From Trogon surrucura (taxonomy: Eukaryota; Chordata; Aves; Trogoniformes; Trogonidae), in the NCBI GenBank assembly GCA_020746105.1, contig CM036620.1:42304706-42368705 (forward strand): a stretch of DNA of 64,000 bases. The letters run 5' to 3'. The translations under genes were made by a program, and so were the position numbers. Of this stretch, positions 49,011-62,576 are shown one piece after another (the first letter of the stretch is position 1; each line of letters begins with the position of its first letter). Below the pieces are notes generated by a model. That model made no database searches, had not been told where the DNA came from, and was given only the letters and a program-made list of their open reading frames with translations.

Positions 49011-51217
49011 ACAGTTTGTTCTGGTCCAGTCCAAGCACAGACAGTGCTGTATATTTTCTCACACCAAAAGAAGAGTTGTTCTGAGAAAATGGGGGAAGAA
49101 TTGCAATTACCTAGCCTGAAAGCCTCCTTGGAGTACAGTGTGGGAAGGGCAAAGACTGAGAGCAAGGGCAATTTGATTGTGCATACAGAGCACTTAGTAG
49201 GCATGTTCAGGGTTTTCTCCAGTAGTGAGCTCTGCTCTTGCTCAGTGGAGCAGATGGGACCAGACTGTTCAGCCTACTGCAAGTGATGGCAACATTCTAT
49301 GGGCCTACAGCTATTTTTGAACCCTCATTGCCATTTTAACCTAACAGAATATGTACACAAGAAAACTGCTATTAAATGCAATCAATAGCTTGAACAGAAG
49401 AAGGAAATAGAGCTCTGTATGACTATCAGACTATTGAAAAACATAAACAATGTTTAGTCCTCACTTATGATAAAACATAAGTCTTGAAATCTGATAGTTT
49501 TCCTATTGAATAATGTAATTGACGCTTTGAAAAATCCCTTACCTAAATGTCTGGTATTTTTAACTGGAAACTTGAAACTTTTTTTATTTTTCCTTGCTCG
49601 TGTCACAGATTACCACCAAATGTTGCAGCTGGTAACCCAGCTTCAAATCAGAGCATCTTACATCCAAAAGAAAAAAAGAATATTTTACCTTAGTTTAAAA
49701 AATGTCTTTTGTTAACTCTTGTTTATTTATTCAAAAGTAGAGTGTTGTCTATGAACTTGGTTATCTGTATAATGGTACCTAGCTAGAATACTGAAGCCTG
49801 ATTTCTTCGGCAATGATTATTCCTCATCTGAGAACATGTAACTAAAAAAGGGTGAAACCTAATCCTTTGCTGTAGAGTGAGGATGTAAAAATGTAACTAA
49901 AAATAAACCCTGTTTCATCTTGTGAGGACAGGAGGAGCAGAAGAGAGGGTTAGCCAATCCCAAAATAGTCTCCTTATATCTACAATTTTACAGAAAAGGC
50001 ATACTTCCTTTTACATGAATATAAGGCTTCTAAAGCAAAATGCAGTTATCCCTAATAGCAGCAATTGTTCTCCAAAGTATTTGACTGTCGGAGGACATGT
50101 ATGGACAGTAAAATGCTGCTTTACACTGTAGATATTTCTAAAATAGCCACATGGGATACTTCCTTTTGCTAGAATTTCATTGATGGTCTGTTTTCTGATG
50201 GCATTTGTACTGCAGATAACCTCCTGCTGTCCTAGGGAAACTGCATGTAAATGGTGTTACCTTTCGGAATTGGGAGCATGTTTATACAAGCAGTATATCT
50301 AGGTACAAAAAAAATTTTACAGTATTTTCCTCTGCAAGCTTCTGCTGTTCCTGTGCAGTGACACATTAGGCTAGGCATGTAAAGTAATGCAGTGTGACTG
50401 ATACAAGCTGATGTTACACTTCACAGCACAATGCTTCATAATGTGTTATGTCAATGAGAGCATTAAAAAAAAAAAAGTAAATCTCCAGAAAGAACTAATA
50501 AAAGAATCCAAGAATAACCTCCACTCCCTCATCCTTCTGTCTCCCTCAAAACCAAAAACCACTGAGAGCAGAAAGCAATTTGTATTTGACATGAAAAAAA
50601 TAACTTTAGGAGGATCCATAGCAGTAGGCCATTGTATAACATACTTGGAGCTGAAATAAGAAAGAAAAATAATTTTTATTTTAAAAATCTGAACTTTTCT
50701 TTACAGAGTGAACATAATTTCACACTTGTGATCTTTACTGACTTTCAAAGCTAAATATGTTTACAGGAATAATTCCACATAAAGTATTTTGATGTGTTTC
50801 AAGTCTCTGCATTAAGTTACAAGCATTTTCAACTTGTAAGGCAATATACTGCTTCAAATCCAAACAGAAATACCAGTTTCACTGGATTTTCTTAGGTTTC
50901 AGTTCATTGTATATTCCTTTTATTTCTTTTAATTTTGAGCTCTTATGTCTGCTTTTGAAGGTACACTTTTTATTTGGTTTAAACCTGTACTTTTTTTTGA
51001 AGATCACGTGAATGTAAAGAAACTAGTGTGGTATATTCCTTATTTTATGCTTCTTGCAATTTTTATTTTTTTCCCTTTGAGCTCTCCTGCAATTTGGAAA
51101 TCTTTTTGTCTTCTTCTCAAACTCAGTCCTAATACCATTTAACCTGACTTCTGATATTATTGGTACCGGTTGAGCGTTTAGGCACTATTTTCTGCTGGTA
51201 ATTTTCTCCCCCGACAG

Positions 51218-51623
51218 TTCACAGAACCACAGAATCACGGAATGTTCGAGGTTGGAAAGGACATCGGAAGATCATCTAATCCAACCCCCCTGCCAGAGCA
51301 GGATCACTTAGAGTAGGTCACACAGGAACTCGTCCAGGTGGATTTTGAATGTCTCCAGAGAAGGAGACTCCACAACCCCCCTGGACAGCCTGTTCCAGTG
51401 CTCTGTCACCCTCACAGTGAAAAAGTTTCTTCTGATGTTCTTGTGGAACCTTCTATGTTCCAGTTTGTACCCATTGCACCTTGTCCTGTCAGTGGACATC
51501 TCTGAAAAGAGCCTGGCTCCATTCTCCTGACACTCCCCCTTGACATATTTATAAACATTAATGAGGTCACCCCTCAGCCTCCTCTTCTCCAAGCTAAAAA
51601 GACCCAGCTCCTTCAGCCTTTTC
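51218..51623 (-). mobile_element. CR1 LINE (~0.4 kb) 3' fragment
   Basis: A minus-strand CR1 whose 3' end is ACAGAACCACAGAATCACGG. ORF2 C-terminal blocks [27 protein letters not shown] and [19 protein letters not shown] read in one frame at 51308-51592. It is truncated at about 51623 in the block encoding KELGLFSLE. It is relatively little decayed and similar to the 43.8 kb copy. Confidence 0.95.
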
Positions 51624-52583
51624 TTTGTTCAGAGTTTCGCAGTCTGTGGTCAGGGAGTTATTGTCCTGCATCTAGTGGAGTATACAGAGAATTCAGTGGG
51701 TACTTTGGGTTTCTCTGCACTGTTGCAACATCCACACTTTTAATGCATATCTTTTCCATACCTGTAGTCTCCTAAATTCGCTGTATGACATTCAGGCCTG
51801 GGAACCTCTAGCTTTAATGATGTGCTACAGCAAATAGCAAGTTCTCTTTTAAAGGTACCTTTTCTCGCAACACGACAGCCTCTTTCAGGCAGCTGGGCCC
51901 CAAGAGGAAGCTGAAGCTGTTCCTGTGAAGTCAGAGCAGGACTTGGCTGAGGTGGATTCTCACTTTCATCGTGAGGAAAGCTGAAGGCGGGAGCAGCCCA
52001 AGCCTGCCACGCTCTGGTGCGCTCCAGGAAATAAAACAACCGCCGCAAGCACACAAGGATTGAACTTTAGTCTCCCACGCTGTTTCCAACAAGGAGGGTG
52101 CTCCCAAAATAAAGCAGAGGCTTCCTATGGGAGCGATACTGCACTTTTCATGGCAGCAGTTCATATGTCTCTAGAAATACAAGTAGTTAAGTTATTCATC
52201 TCTCTACTGTAACATATTCTTATCTTTTCCAACACACTGATCTTACTGATGAGATATCATCATTTGCCTAATTTCTTGTTATTGTGCCTATGATTCAGTT
52301 TCAGCTACTTCACATAGGTAAGGACTAAATTTCCACGTTTACACTATATTTTATAGTCATTTTCCAACAATCTGAAAGGTGAAACTAGCGGTAAGGATAA
52401 GTAATTCTGTCATTTATGAACTGAAGTCACTCTGTTTCTTCATGATAGAACAGGATTTTCCTTTCCAATACTGAATTGCCCCTTTTCACTGTCGAGAGGA
52501 AAGGAGTAGTAGTTTTCCTTGATGTATGTTTCTTTTAGTGTGTGTGTGCACGCGCCTGGTTTTTTCCTAGTGTTTTTTTTTCC
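51624..52583. other. Unique sequence containing a CpG-enriched block
   Basis: Within 51860-52140 I count about ten CpG dinucleotides, against very few in the flanks, and the block is GC-rich. Two AATAAA signals (52029-52034, 52108-52113) lie in plus orientation. It could be a small CpG island, an unrecognised LTR or an exon-bearing region. Frames through it show no domain. Confidence 0.4.
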
Positions 52584-52610
52584 TAGAATCATAGAATCAT
52601 AGAATGTCAG
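52584..52610 (-). mobile_element. Isolated CR1 3' tip
   Basis: TAGAATCATAGAATCATAG, then AATGTCAG, is the CR1 tail and first bases in minus orientation. The body is absent, so the copy is under 30 bp. Confidence 0.75.
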
Positions 52611-53790
52611 TCTGTGGAGTCCCACAACATTTCTTGAAACAATAAATTACAAGACAAATATCAGACAGATGTGTCATATCAAGAAAACAAAATCTGATAA
52701 GCTCAGGTGTTTAAACATTATTCAAAATCTCTATTGTTTTTGAACTTCTCTGAAAATGAGCAATTTGTTTTCTGTTAGGTAAAGGAGCTGCAGTAATTCT
52801 AGCAGATATTAACTGGGTGAGAGGCTGAAATATGTGTCATATAGTGAGAAAAATTCTGTGGGTGATTAATCACATCAGTGTTCGTTTAACTCCATCCTGT
52901 AGTCTCTTTCTCTGCTATGTACACAAAAAGGCTTTATCTCCTGCTGGGAGACCCTACCCAGAGATTATGCCAACTGCTCAGAAAGGATATCCTGAACAAA
53001 TTCCCATGTGTCTAAAATTTAACATAAACTCTTTACTTTAGAATCAGGACCCCTAACCTCTGTTAGGGGTCCACTTCCCAGCATTCCACAGGAACTCCTG
53101 TTCCTGGCAAGTCTTCTGCAAAGAAAAGAAACTTTTCTTGCCTTCATTTGCTTTACTTGGAGAGAGGGGAGGACCAGCCTGTGCTACTGAGCTGCAGATG
53201 TTGGAGAGTCCTGCTGCCTCCTTGCATGGCTCTGCTGCCTTCACCCTCTGCAGAGCCACTCTTGCTGCTCACATTCTCTGGTGGGAGAGAGCTGACCTCC
53301 ACTGTTCTCTGCTTGCTTCCGTCTGTTCTTTACATCTGAACTTCCCCTGAAAATAGTCTCTTAATTTCCACCAAGAAAATGGAAATCCTGACACAAGATT
53401 TGTTCTTGGAAGTGTGATACATTCTACTGCAATATCGGCAATAAGAAATTCAGGTTAAATCTGGTATTGGAAAAAATAAAGATCAATTTCAGTCTTTCTT
53501 TCCTTCTTGCTGCAGCAGGAATAGCTGATGCAGGAAGAATATTAGGCGTATTTTTAGACTTGTAATACCCATAGGCCACAACATTTTTCAACCGCATTAC
53601 CTTGATGTTTTCTAGCCACAACAGTGGATGGCACAACTATGTCAAAACCTCACACCTTAGGTATACTCTTGCATTTGAATAATAACTGTAATAATTTAGG
53701 ATTATTGTACTGCTGTTGATGTGTAGAAGGACTGCACAGAGATTATGCTGTGGGATTCAGCTTTTATCCTTTTTTGTCCATATTGTAATC
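52611..53790. other. Unique noncoding sequence
   Basis: A moderately GC-rich patch at 53060-53330 includes a short hairpin (CCCCTAACCTCTGTTAGGGG, at about 53050-53069). No gene or known repeat is recognised. Confidence 0.5.
53050..53069. other. Perfect 8-bp stem hairpin
   Basis: CCCCTAACCTCTGTTAGGGG: the arms CCCCTAAC and GTTAGGGG are exact reverse complements around a 4-base loop. The sequence resembles a short telomere-like motif. No function is inferred. Confidence 0.6.
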
Positions 53791-53858
53791 ATGTGTGTAT
53801 ATATATATATGCGCGTGTGTGTATATGTATGTGTGTGTGTGTGTGTGTATATATATAT
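53791..53858 (+). repeat. TG/TA compound microsatellite
   Basis: (TG)n, (TA)n, GCGCGTGTGTG, then a (TG)9-10-like run and (TA)n. Alternating purine-pyrimidine throughout, so Z-DNA or cruciform formation is possible. It is probably length-polymorphic. An open frame across it is an artefact. Confidence 0.9.
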
Positions 53859-56800
53859 CTCTCGCAACCTTTTTCGCTAGTGAAGAGAAACAAGCAGTCT
53901 CAGAGCAGTTTATTCTTTTAGTGAAGGGTTTTATGTTTGACTCATTATTTCTCTCCAGGAATAAAAGGAGTCGTCAGGATAAAAATCTGATAATTGTCCC
54001 AAACACAGGTTCAACATCTAAGTCCAACCTCAGAGAGATCCAAACCAGGGAGCACTGTGAACATGTAGACACAGCAAATGAGTATCAGTGCGCAGTCTCT
54101 GTTCCGTGTGGGAGAGGCCTAGGCTAAGTTCCTAAATTGTTGTTTTAATTAGATACCTGAATTAATGTAGAATTAATCTGGATCTACTGAAGAGAATTCT
54201 TCAGTTTTTTATCCACAACTTCAAAAGACAGAAGAGGAAAAATAAGAACTAAGTAAAGTGCTGGTTTTGACTGCATGCACTAACAGGATTAAAATATTAC
54301 CTACGTATTATTGTATTACTGGAGCTTCAGAAAAGGCAAAGGAAAATTAAACATAGTTTAATTTTTTGCTGTGGACCGTCAAACCCACTGTTGCTGTGGG
54401 CCAGCCATTGTTGCTGGGGTGCCGCACTCTGCCTGAAGGCAGCTGGAGGGCTGCTGAGGACAGACACGTGCTGCGTTACAAGTGTTAGCTCTGATAGTTA
54501 CATGCTGTAGTACAGAATGATTCTTAGTCAGGCAAATGCTTTTGTACAGAACATTTCACAGGAATTGTAGTTATTACTGGGAGGTAACATTAAAACCAAC
54601 GTGAAAACTGACTAAAAGTTACATACAGCATTTGGCTTTACAAATATTTTACAGCTAGTATGTAGCTCTCTTGGGGTGAGGGTGATGGAGATAGGAGCAA
54701 GTGTTGTAACATGAGTTCTGACATCACCTGATTTATTCATGTGCTTGAACGGTGGGTTATGTTATCTACTTGGTTCATCATTTTAAAAGGAAATTATTAT
54801 AAATGAATTTTAGCCACAGCCATAAAAAAGGGGGAGTCAGACTAGAGGAACATCTCACCAGTGTTGGAGTTCCTGTTGTGAAATCATTTATCTGCATATG
54901 GGTGAAAAGATGACAATGTGAAAATAACTGAAGAACTCCATTTTCTTTTCCCTGAAAGGAGGGAAGGGAAGATATCTGTTGAGGATATATGGAGAATATG
55001 GAAGGAAGTTTAAGACATCATCATCATAATCCTCTCACAGCTGGAAGAGGCATACCCCACCAGGAAGCTGCTACATGATTATAGCTTATTTGTGTATTAA
55101 AAAGATCAAATATTTAAGATGATTAAGACCTCCAGTGGTGTACGACTTTATTTTTGGGAGACTACAGAGATGCTGAATGTAGTCTGCCTTGAAAACTGAG
55201 GGTAACTTCCTGTTTTTAGGTCACTGAAATAGAAAACATCTATACTTCCATGCATTGAAGAATGACATTGTGACCCAGTGTTTTTCATTTTGAAATGACA
55301 AGGTATCCTGCATTTACTCTCGGTGCCAGGTGCACTCAGGTACATTCATGACGAATGATTCAAGTACCATGTCTAGTTCTAGCAGAAAGCTTTCATATAC
55401 ATATTAATACACAACTTTCATAAAGAATTTTGCTTTTAACCATTGTTTACCTAAGTGAATTTCTATAAATACCTTTTTAGTAAACTGTTTTACATAGGCT
55501 GGAATATCTCATCTGTCCAATCCATTATTTCCAGATAACTTTTCTCTGTAGGGAAACAGATAATTTATCCATATACTCCTACTGTTGCCTTTTTTTTTTT
55601 TTTTTGGAGAGTTATTTACAGTCCAGGAAAATGGCTGTTGAAGATTATAGTAAAAATATTTTGGTGAGGAGAGGGGTCATTCCTGTCGTATCTTGCATTT
55701 TGGAAAACGAGACTGCATTCAGAGTTTATTCATATACAATTTGTAATAAAAAAAATCAGTAATAACAGTTCTAATTAGAATAATTTTTTTGCTAGCGAGT
55801 AAATTAAAGCATAGTTCATAAATGCTTTATATAAACATCGTTTCTCTACTAATAGCTGGTCTAAAATTTCAGTATCGTGGATTTTTTTTTTTCCCTAAGA
55901 TTTACTATCAGAACTTTGAGTTATTTTGCTAGCATATGACCTTGCACTGGCAGCAGGGCACACTGAAATGAAGTTGCTCTTACGCAAGACCAAGAGTCTG
56001 TGTTTCTTAGTGAAGTTATTCTCAGTTTCACAAATAGGACACCTTTTGAAAAAAAAGTATATGAAAAGGGATAGAGATAGTAAATACTTGGGGAACAAGG
56101 AACAGGAACCAATAATAGTAATTTTTTGGTACTAGTGTAGCCTGGTATGATTTGTTTTGGTAGGCAACTAATAAGGTTCTGTTTTTTTAATGGAAAACTA
56201 AGGTTGACATTTTTGCTGGAGGACTTCAAGAAAGTGTTTTTTTAAGGACATGATGGATGTCAGCAATGAAGTGAAAGGAAAAATGAAAAGGCTCTGTATC
56301 TAGCTGTGGCTACATACAGTGTGGAAAACTGAATAATAATGCCCACAAAGAGAGGCCTGGAAAACTCACTGCCGTTACCACCACCACCCTGGCATCTGCC
56401 CATATCAGAGCTCTTATCTTCATTGAAAGCAACAACGGGTTAGTTCAGAGAGGTTTTCTAGCTGGTGAGGTTATCCAAACACATGAAGGAAGATGGGTGA
56501 AAGCTGAAGTTCAGTGTAACTGAGGCTCAGAAAGGTGCCTTAGGCTAATTAACAACAACAGCAGCAGTCCTGAAAGCCTCAACTATGTTGTTACAGAAAG
56601 GTCAAGGAGCTAGTTTGATTTTGAAAGAAAAGCAATGAAAAACATCTAGGACAGGAGGAACAGAAAAATGTTTTCTAAGGTATTGAATGTGGAGAGTGTT
56701 GACAGTCTTTTTGTTTTCAGCTTAATCATAAAAATATGCTGAAAGAACTTTATAATTTTTTATTTTTAATCTAGATACCTGTCATTTGAATTTGTACATA

Positions 56801-59800
56801 TAGAGCTTCATGGAGAGCTAGAACTGTGTGCTTGCCAAGATGGAAGCTTCCATTTGAGCATTTGCAACAAGAATTCAGAAAGGACTTTTATGATCAGGAA
56901 GAACAAGGAGAGAGCTTGTGATATGGGAGAAGGGAGACAGATGTCTCCTGCACTTTTCAGATGCTCATCTCTCCTGTTTTACTAGTTCCAGGATTAGCTC
57001 TGATAGGAAGGACAGACTGAAATCTGTCCTGAACCTCTCCATACAGTGATGCCAGGAACAGCCCTTCCCTCTTACAGTAGCACAATGCTACTCCAGACCT
57101 TCTCTTCAGTCTTTCAGCATCTTTGTACGTACTTTTGAGGAAGAGGGAAGCACATAAACCCAGCTTCCTCACCTGGCTTCCAGAATTTCTTATTTCAATT
57201 CTGAGTGTTCTGTAACTCTAATGATCAAAAACTCTCACAGAAAGATCAATTATGTAACTACTCTGCATTTCACCCACTTCATCTTGATGTAACTGAAATA
57301 CACCTTGGCAATAAGGCTATCCTTGCTTAGACCAGATAAAGTGTTGAATTAGTCTGTGTGCTTAGCCTCAAATGTTTTAGCACGTTAGCTAGCTTTTCTT
57401 GAGTAGTTTGGTTGGTTGGTTTGTTTTTAATAGTCACTCATGAAGTCCTATTGATTTGAAAATCTCCAAGGCTCTGAATTTAGATTGAAAGCACACTGCT
57501 ATTTTCCAATCAAGATTACTATGAACTTTGTGGTTAGCCTATGTCTTGCATCACCAAGGTATTTAAAAAAACATAGTTAGAACTCCAAGTACAGTCACAG
57601 TTTGTATTTAGAAAAGTCTGAAGACATGACAGAAAATATATTGTGGGCTTTTTTTTTCATTTTTATCTGAAAGTCAGTACATTTTCTGAGTCTGAAACCT
57701 GCATTTAAAAAATAAGAATAATGATAGTCGATATTTTGGCACATTTTTGTAACTGAATAAAAGTGCTCCTTGTTGAAATTTTTACATACCTGCTGTCCTT
57801 CCACACAGCTTTTATGGAGCTGTGGATTTTAACTGTGTAAGAAAACCAATTCAGTTCCCAGCCCCTACATCATTCACCTGGGAAAATGCCTCAGCAGGAG
57901 CTCCTGATTATGTAAATGGGCAGAACAGAGACAGGTGGAAAAGGTGGCAGAGCAGAAGGCAAGAATGGATTGTGTTGAAATCATAAAGGACCATGGTGAA
58001 GGAAAGAGAGAAATAATGTCCAAGGACTGCTCTAAAAGAAAGTTATTCTAGCACTGATAATGCTGTTAAATGTAACACAATATAGGAGTAAGGAAGTGGA
58101 TTTTTTTTTTGTGCCTGACAACTCTAACATCCTGTTGCACAATAACACTGTTGAAATAATATTTGTAGTCCCTCCTATGCTATGGCTCTACTATGTAGGA
58201 CCCAAAACATCCAAACAGAGCAACCTCTGAATCTCCTGATGAAGCAATATAAACACTGGAGTTATATGTACTCAGAAGAATCTGTTGTCCCAGAATGGTA
58301 TTGAGCCAACCCAAAGTCTCTCATGCTTTGTTTAGAGAAAAACAAAAGAAAGCTTGAATTTGTAGAGCACCTAACAAATGGAAGTCCAGCATAGCTAATG
58401 AAAAAGTTATTTTCCCCTTGCTACTCTGAGTATTTGTCTTATTACTCTGAGAAAAGCACTCTACAGTCAAAAACTCCAATGCTTCAAATACCTGCAACCT
58501 CTCATTAATGTGTTGATTTGCTGTCTCCAGAAAAAAAAAACAGAACAGTGAATTGCTTTCCATTCAGCATTGTTAGCACATACCCTGGTTGTTGGTTAGG
58601 TAGCAAGTAAAATGAACTAAAAAAAAAATAGTGACAATAGTCTTGTGACAATGAAAGCTTAGAAGCTGTCAGACTTTCATTTTAACATAAGTTGAGAAAT
58701 GAATTTGTCATTATGAAAATAATATTCATATTGTATCAATCAAGACAATTCAAAAATTGAGCCTTGACTTAACAGATGTTTACTGAAATTTGTGTAGCGA
58801 TGCTGAGGTTGCTTGAAGCTCTTCCTACAGCATATGTTGGTATAGGATTTTTAGGTCAGCAATTACCATACACACAGATGAATCCAGAAAGAAGAAGAGT
58901 ATTCCTACTCTTTTTTAATTTATTTTGCTTTTGTTAAAGGGCAAAATGAAAAAGGTGTTCCTGTCTTCTAAAAATCAGTCTCACTTTTTCCATCATATTA
59001 AGTTATACCAAACTTCCAGGATCATTCAGCAGAAGACCACTCCTTAACTATTACTCAACTCAAATTTACAAACTTCCTAAACCTAGCTTGTCAGACACAA
59101 ACATGACTATCAGAGTCTTGATCAACTTAACACCTCTACAGTTTGCAGAGTCTTACTTTGACAGTCAATTTTTATCTGAAACCTTTCCTGTCTAAATTAT
59201 TGAAATAGGATAAAAACAGGTCAATACTTAGATGAAGGATCTGCTATCTTACAGGGTGATCTAGCAGCGTCAGATAAACTTTTATTCCTCTTTTACCTCT
59301 GAATCATTGTCACTGCTATGCAGCAGGAATTGCTGTTTTTTTTGCCAAGACATTCAATGTAAAGATAAAGCTTATTTGCTGCTAGAAAAAAAAAGAATTT
59401 AGACTTAGACATATCAGTGTCAGTCCTGGCAAAACTCCAGGCTGCATTATTCTGCTCGCCTAAAGCTTGGGTTGATTGTTGTTAACTGAGTGGGGCAATT
59501 TTATATTCTGAGAAAAGAAGTTATCTCATTTCACTGCCATTGACCTCTGAATACTAAATTCCTTTACAGATAAAACAGCAAAGTTATGTATTTTCAACAT
59601 GAGAATTATCTGAAAGTGAAATAACTCTCTTTAAATGTATTTTTCATATGCAATTCTCAAAGCATTTCACGATTTAGGAACAAGGCACAAGGCATTGAAA
59701 GCATCAGGAGAAATGCCAGAAGAGACCACACACCTTCAAAATCTGTGTGATGGCTACCCATGAAGCCAAATTCTTGTCCCTGAGGAAGAAACAGAGCTTA

Positions 59801-61779
59801 TTTGTGAAACAGTGAATTTTTCAACCCATAAAATATTGGAGGAAGATGTGGAACAATGCCATGAATAAATGAAACTAAAATACAGGGCTGGCAAAATTAA
59901 GCAAACAAAAATCAAAATATGGCAAAACAATTAGAGTCAGCAAATGTTAGTTTAAAATGTGGTTGCAGATATGTAAAATTCAGGCAAATTATGATCATGC
60001 AACAAATAATTCCAATGGCTTTTTTTGAGTTTATGAATTAACTGGCATCTTTAGGCTAGCCTGAGTTAGTATGTAGTGTTCATAATCACAGAGATAAGTA
60101 AGTAGATACATGTTATCAAAAGTTGTAGCCACTGTAATTATTTAGGTACTCTTTTACTTAAAAAATGTATTTATACTTCAGACTTATAACCAATTTATGA
60201 AGGATGTGCTACATTATTTCCATCATCTTTTGCAAACTGGAGTGTCTAAAATCCTGTAAGAGTGTATTATATGTTAATGAGTTAGTTTGATAATTTTTGC
60301 CTAAAATATGTTGTCACAGTAAAAGAGCACAGGGCTAGTTCATATAGTAACCGTCTAATAAAAACAAGCAAGCAAACAAAACCCCTCACCTTTTGTAGGA
60401 AAAGTTTTTAATAAACAGGAAATATTCTCCCAAAAGCAATACCTGTAGCAAAATATTTCGTTACTTAGATACTACACTGTATCTGCAGATTTTCATCTGA
60501 GGATTTTAACCTTACAACAGGTTATAAATCTACCCCCTGTGCACCGGTGAGCAAGAAATATCGAATCACAAAAATTTCATAGTATCTGAATTACTAGTGT
60601 ACACACTATTTTATTCTGTGTATAGACTGTAGATTGTTGGACTGATATGACTGTTTCATGTTGTGTTGTCTTGTAAATCCAAAGAACTTCAGGAAATATT
60701 TCAACACATCATACACATCAGAACTTACTGAGCACATATAACAGTCAATCAAACAAAGTCTTTCACATTCAATTTTAAATGATTCTGTGTCACATTATTC
60801 AACATGGGACAGTTTCAGCTGTGTTTTAAAAATAGATTCATCATTTTAAACTGTAAACTTTGAAAAGCTGGAAAATAACTTAAATTATCTGTGGGAATGA
60901 AAAGATAAAGCTGCTTTTAATTGCCAATTTATGCTTCTTATGTTAGGATACTTTCTGGAAAATGTGTTTTCAAAGTAGCTTTAAATATATTTCCATTAAG
61001 GAGAAATGAAAACATGGTGTATTCTGAGTGAAGTCAAAGAGAGTGGTGACATTTAATGACGGGTTTTAAAGGAGGGTAGACAAGTTTTCAGCCAGGGCTT
61101 CCAAATGCATAAGTAGTTCTAGCAGTTGAAAGCAGAGCAGTTAAATCCTTTTGACATTCTTAATTGGATGTTCCCTTGCTCTCTCGCCTGTCTTGCTATT
61201 TGCCTTTATTTCTATCTGATTTTTTTCAGAATATTCAAAATGTTCATAACCTTGCAAAAATAATACACTTCAATATTTGTAATATATATCAGGTCAAGCT
61301 GTGTGCACAGCACAAAACCTTTAAAGCCAGTGGAATTATACCTGGTGATATTTTACCTCCACATTAATCAGTCGAGGCAGATAAACAGATGTGTACACTT
61401 TTTTAAATTGTTATTTTTGCCACAGGTTAGATATGTGAAGAATCAAACTGACAGTAATGGAGGTTTTGGTACAGAATGGGAATAGCATGAGCTCTACAAT
61501 CGTGCCTATTTTTGTTTATATGTGTGTGCATGTGTACCTATGTGTGTGCCAATATATATCAAAAACAATTTTGGCCAAATTTTGTATCCTAAAATCTAGC
61601 CTTTCAGTATTTTCTGGATGATAATTTTATATCACATCTGTTAGTATGTCATACGGATGTGCTCACAGTACATTAGTATAAGACCACCAAGCAGTTATCA
61701 CAGAGCTTTCAATCACAGTAAATCTGCATGTGAGGGAGTAAGGGAAGCATGGTCTTTACTGTTTTTAAAGAAATACTTA

Positions 61780-61802
61780 AAAAAATAATAATAATAATTA
61801 TA
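61780..61802 (+). repeat. (TAA)n simple repeat
   Basis: About five AAT/TAA units. Confidence 0.75.
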
Positions 61803-61912
61803 GGAGGAAAAAGAAACCAAAAATCCCCACATGATTATGCTGGTTTGTATGTCTCTGATTTATTCCTGGTTGTAAAATGCTAAATACTGTGTATAGATAC
61901 AGTCCTCCTAAT

Positions 61913-61914
61913 AA

Positions 61915-61946
<32 letters not shown>

Positions 61947-61962
61947 GGGAAGAAGAAAAAAG
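61913..61962 (+). repeat. Poly(A)25 plus purine tract
   Basis: An unbroken A run of 25 bases (61913-61937), then GAAGAAAAAGGGAAGAAG. The preceding TCCTCCTA (61903-61910) is an inverted copy of TAGGAGGA at about 61801-61808. No processed pseudogene is recognised upstream. Confidence 0.85.
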
Positions 61963-62317
61963 ACATTCAAAGCTATAGAATAGCTTACATGCAAAGAATG
62001 ACAAGCAAGCTGGGAGTTTTTCTAAAGAACTAACAGAAGATATGAGTGTGGTCTATGAAAATATGGATGGAATACAGAGAGAGAGTAGGTGTTGATAGTC
62101 ATTGTCTATTCCAACACAAAAAAAAAAAGAGTATAAAGTTAATACAAAAGGTGGCAGATCTAACACCAATGCAAGGATTTCTGGGTCCTCATATACAGAA
62201 TGCTGCAGAAGGCAGATGTTTGTATGAGTTGAAGTTGGTACTGGACGAGAAAATACATTAAGAATAGAAACCCATGATGTGAGCAATTGCAGGCAGTGTT
62301 CAGCTTTGCTGAAGTAC

Positions 62318-62576
62318 TTAATGTCGGATCCTCCCCTTCCTTCTTCTTCTCCCAGCTTCATATGCTGAGCATAACATCATATGGCATGGAATGTCCCTTT
62401 GGCCAGTTGGAGTCAGTTGTCCTGGCTACATCCTGTCCCAGCTTCTTGGGCACCCCTAGCCTCCGTGCTGATGGGGTGAGGAGCAGAAAAGGCCTTGACT
62501 CAGAACGGATCCAAACCATAGCTCCATACCAGCTATTATGAAGAAAATTAATTCTATCCCAGACAAAACCAGCACA
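62318..62576 (-). mobile_element. Truncated LTR (U3 part), same family as 2.1 kb
   Basis: In minus orientation, starting at 62576 (plus-strand AAAACCAGCACA, the complement of TGTGCTGGTTTT). It shows TTATGAAGAAAATTAATTC, GGGGTGAGGAGCAGAAAAGG, TGGCCAGTTGGAGTCAGTTG and ACATCATATGGCATGGAATG, all aligning with 2460-2731. About 60 bp near the U3 start is deleted relative to that copy, around 62505-62515. R and U5 are missing beyond about 62318. A solo remnant without coding sequence. Confidence 0.8.

Larger units (their letters stand above)
45982..51217. other. Mostly unique noncoding sequence with one exon-like block
   Basis: No gene is established. It holds an exon-like block at 47404-47499, a G-run motif at 47521-47545 and an A-rich run at 47717-47738. 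There is also a CR1 3' tip at 48140-48181 and a purine (GAAA) tract at 48978-49010, all listed separately. The rest is AT-rich and unremarkable. Confidence 0.5.
53859..62317. other. Long unique AT-rich noncoding sequence
   Basis: Over 8 kb without a recognised transposon or gene. It includes poly-T at 55590-55605, a TG-rich tract at 61515-61560 and poly-A at 61913-61937 followed by a purine tract. A possible short terminal exon at 61426-61485 has a good acceptor but lacks support. Open frames such as 55921-56229 and 56957-57172 (minus) show no domains. Confidence 0.55.

Noticed and set aside
51740..52164. 104- and 77-codon minus-strand frames
   Set aside because: Two overlapping frames in a GC-rich block. 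Open frames are expected there, and there are no domains or splice sites.
53795..54127. 110-codon frame
   Set aside because: Begins inside the TG/TA microsatellite, and the repetitive Cys/Val/Tyr start is an artefact.
61913..61937. Poly(A)25 as the tail of a processed pseudogene
   Set aside because: No gene-like sequence or AATAAA-terminated transcript is recognised immediately upstream. Treated as a simple repeat.
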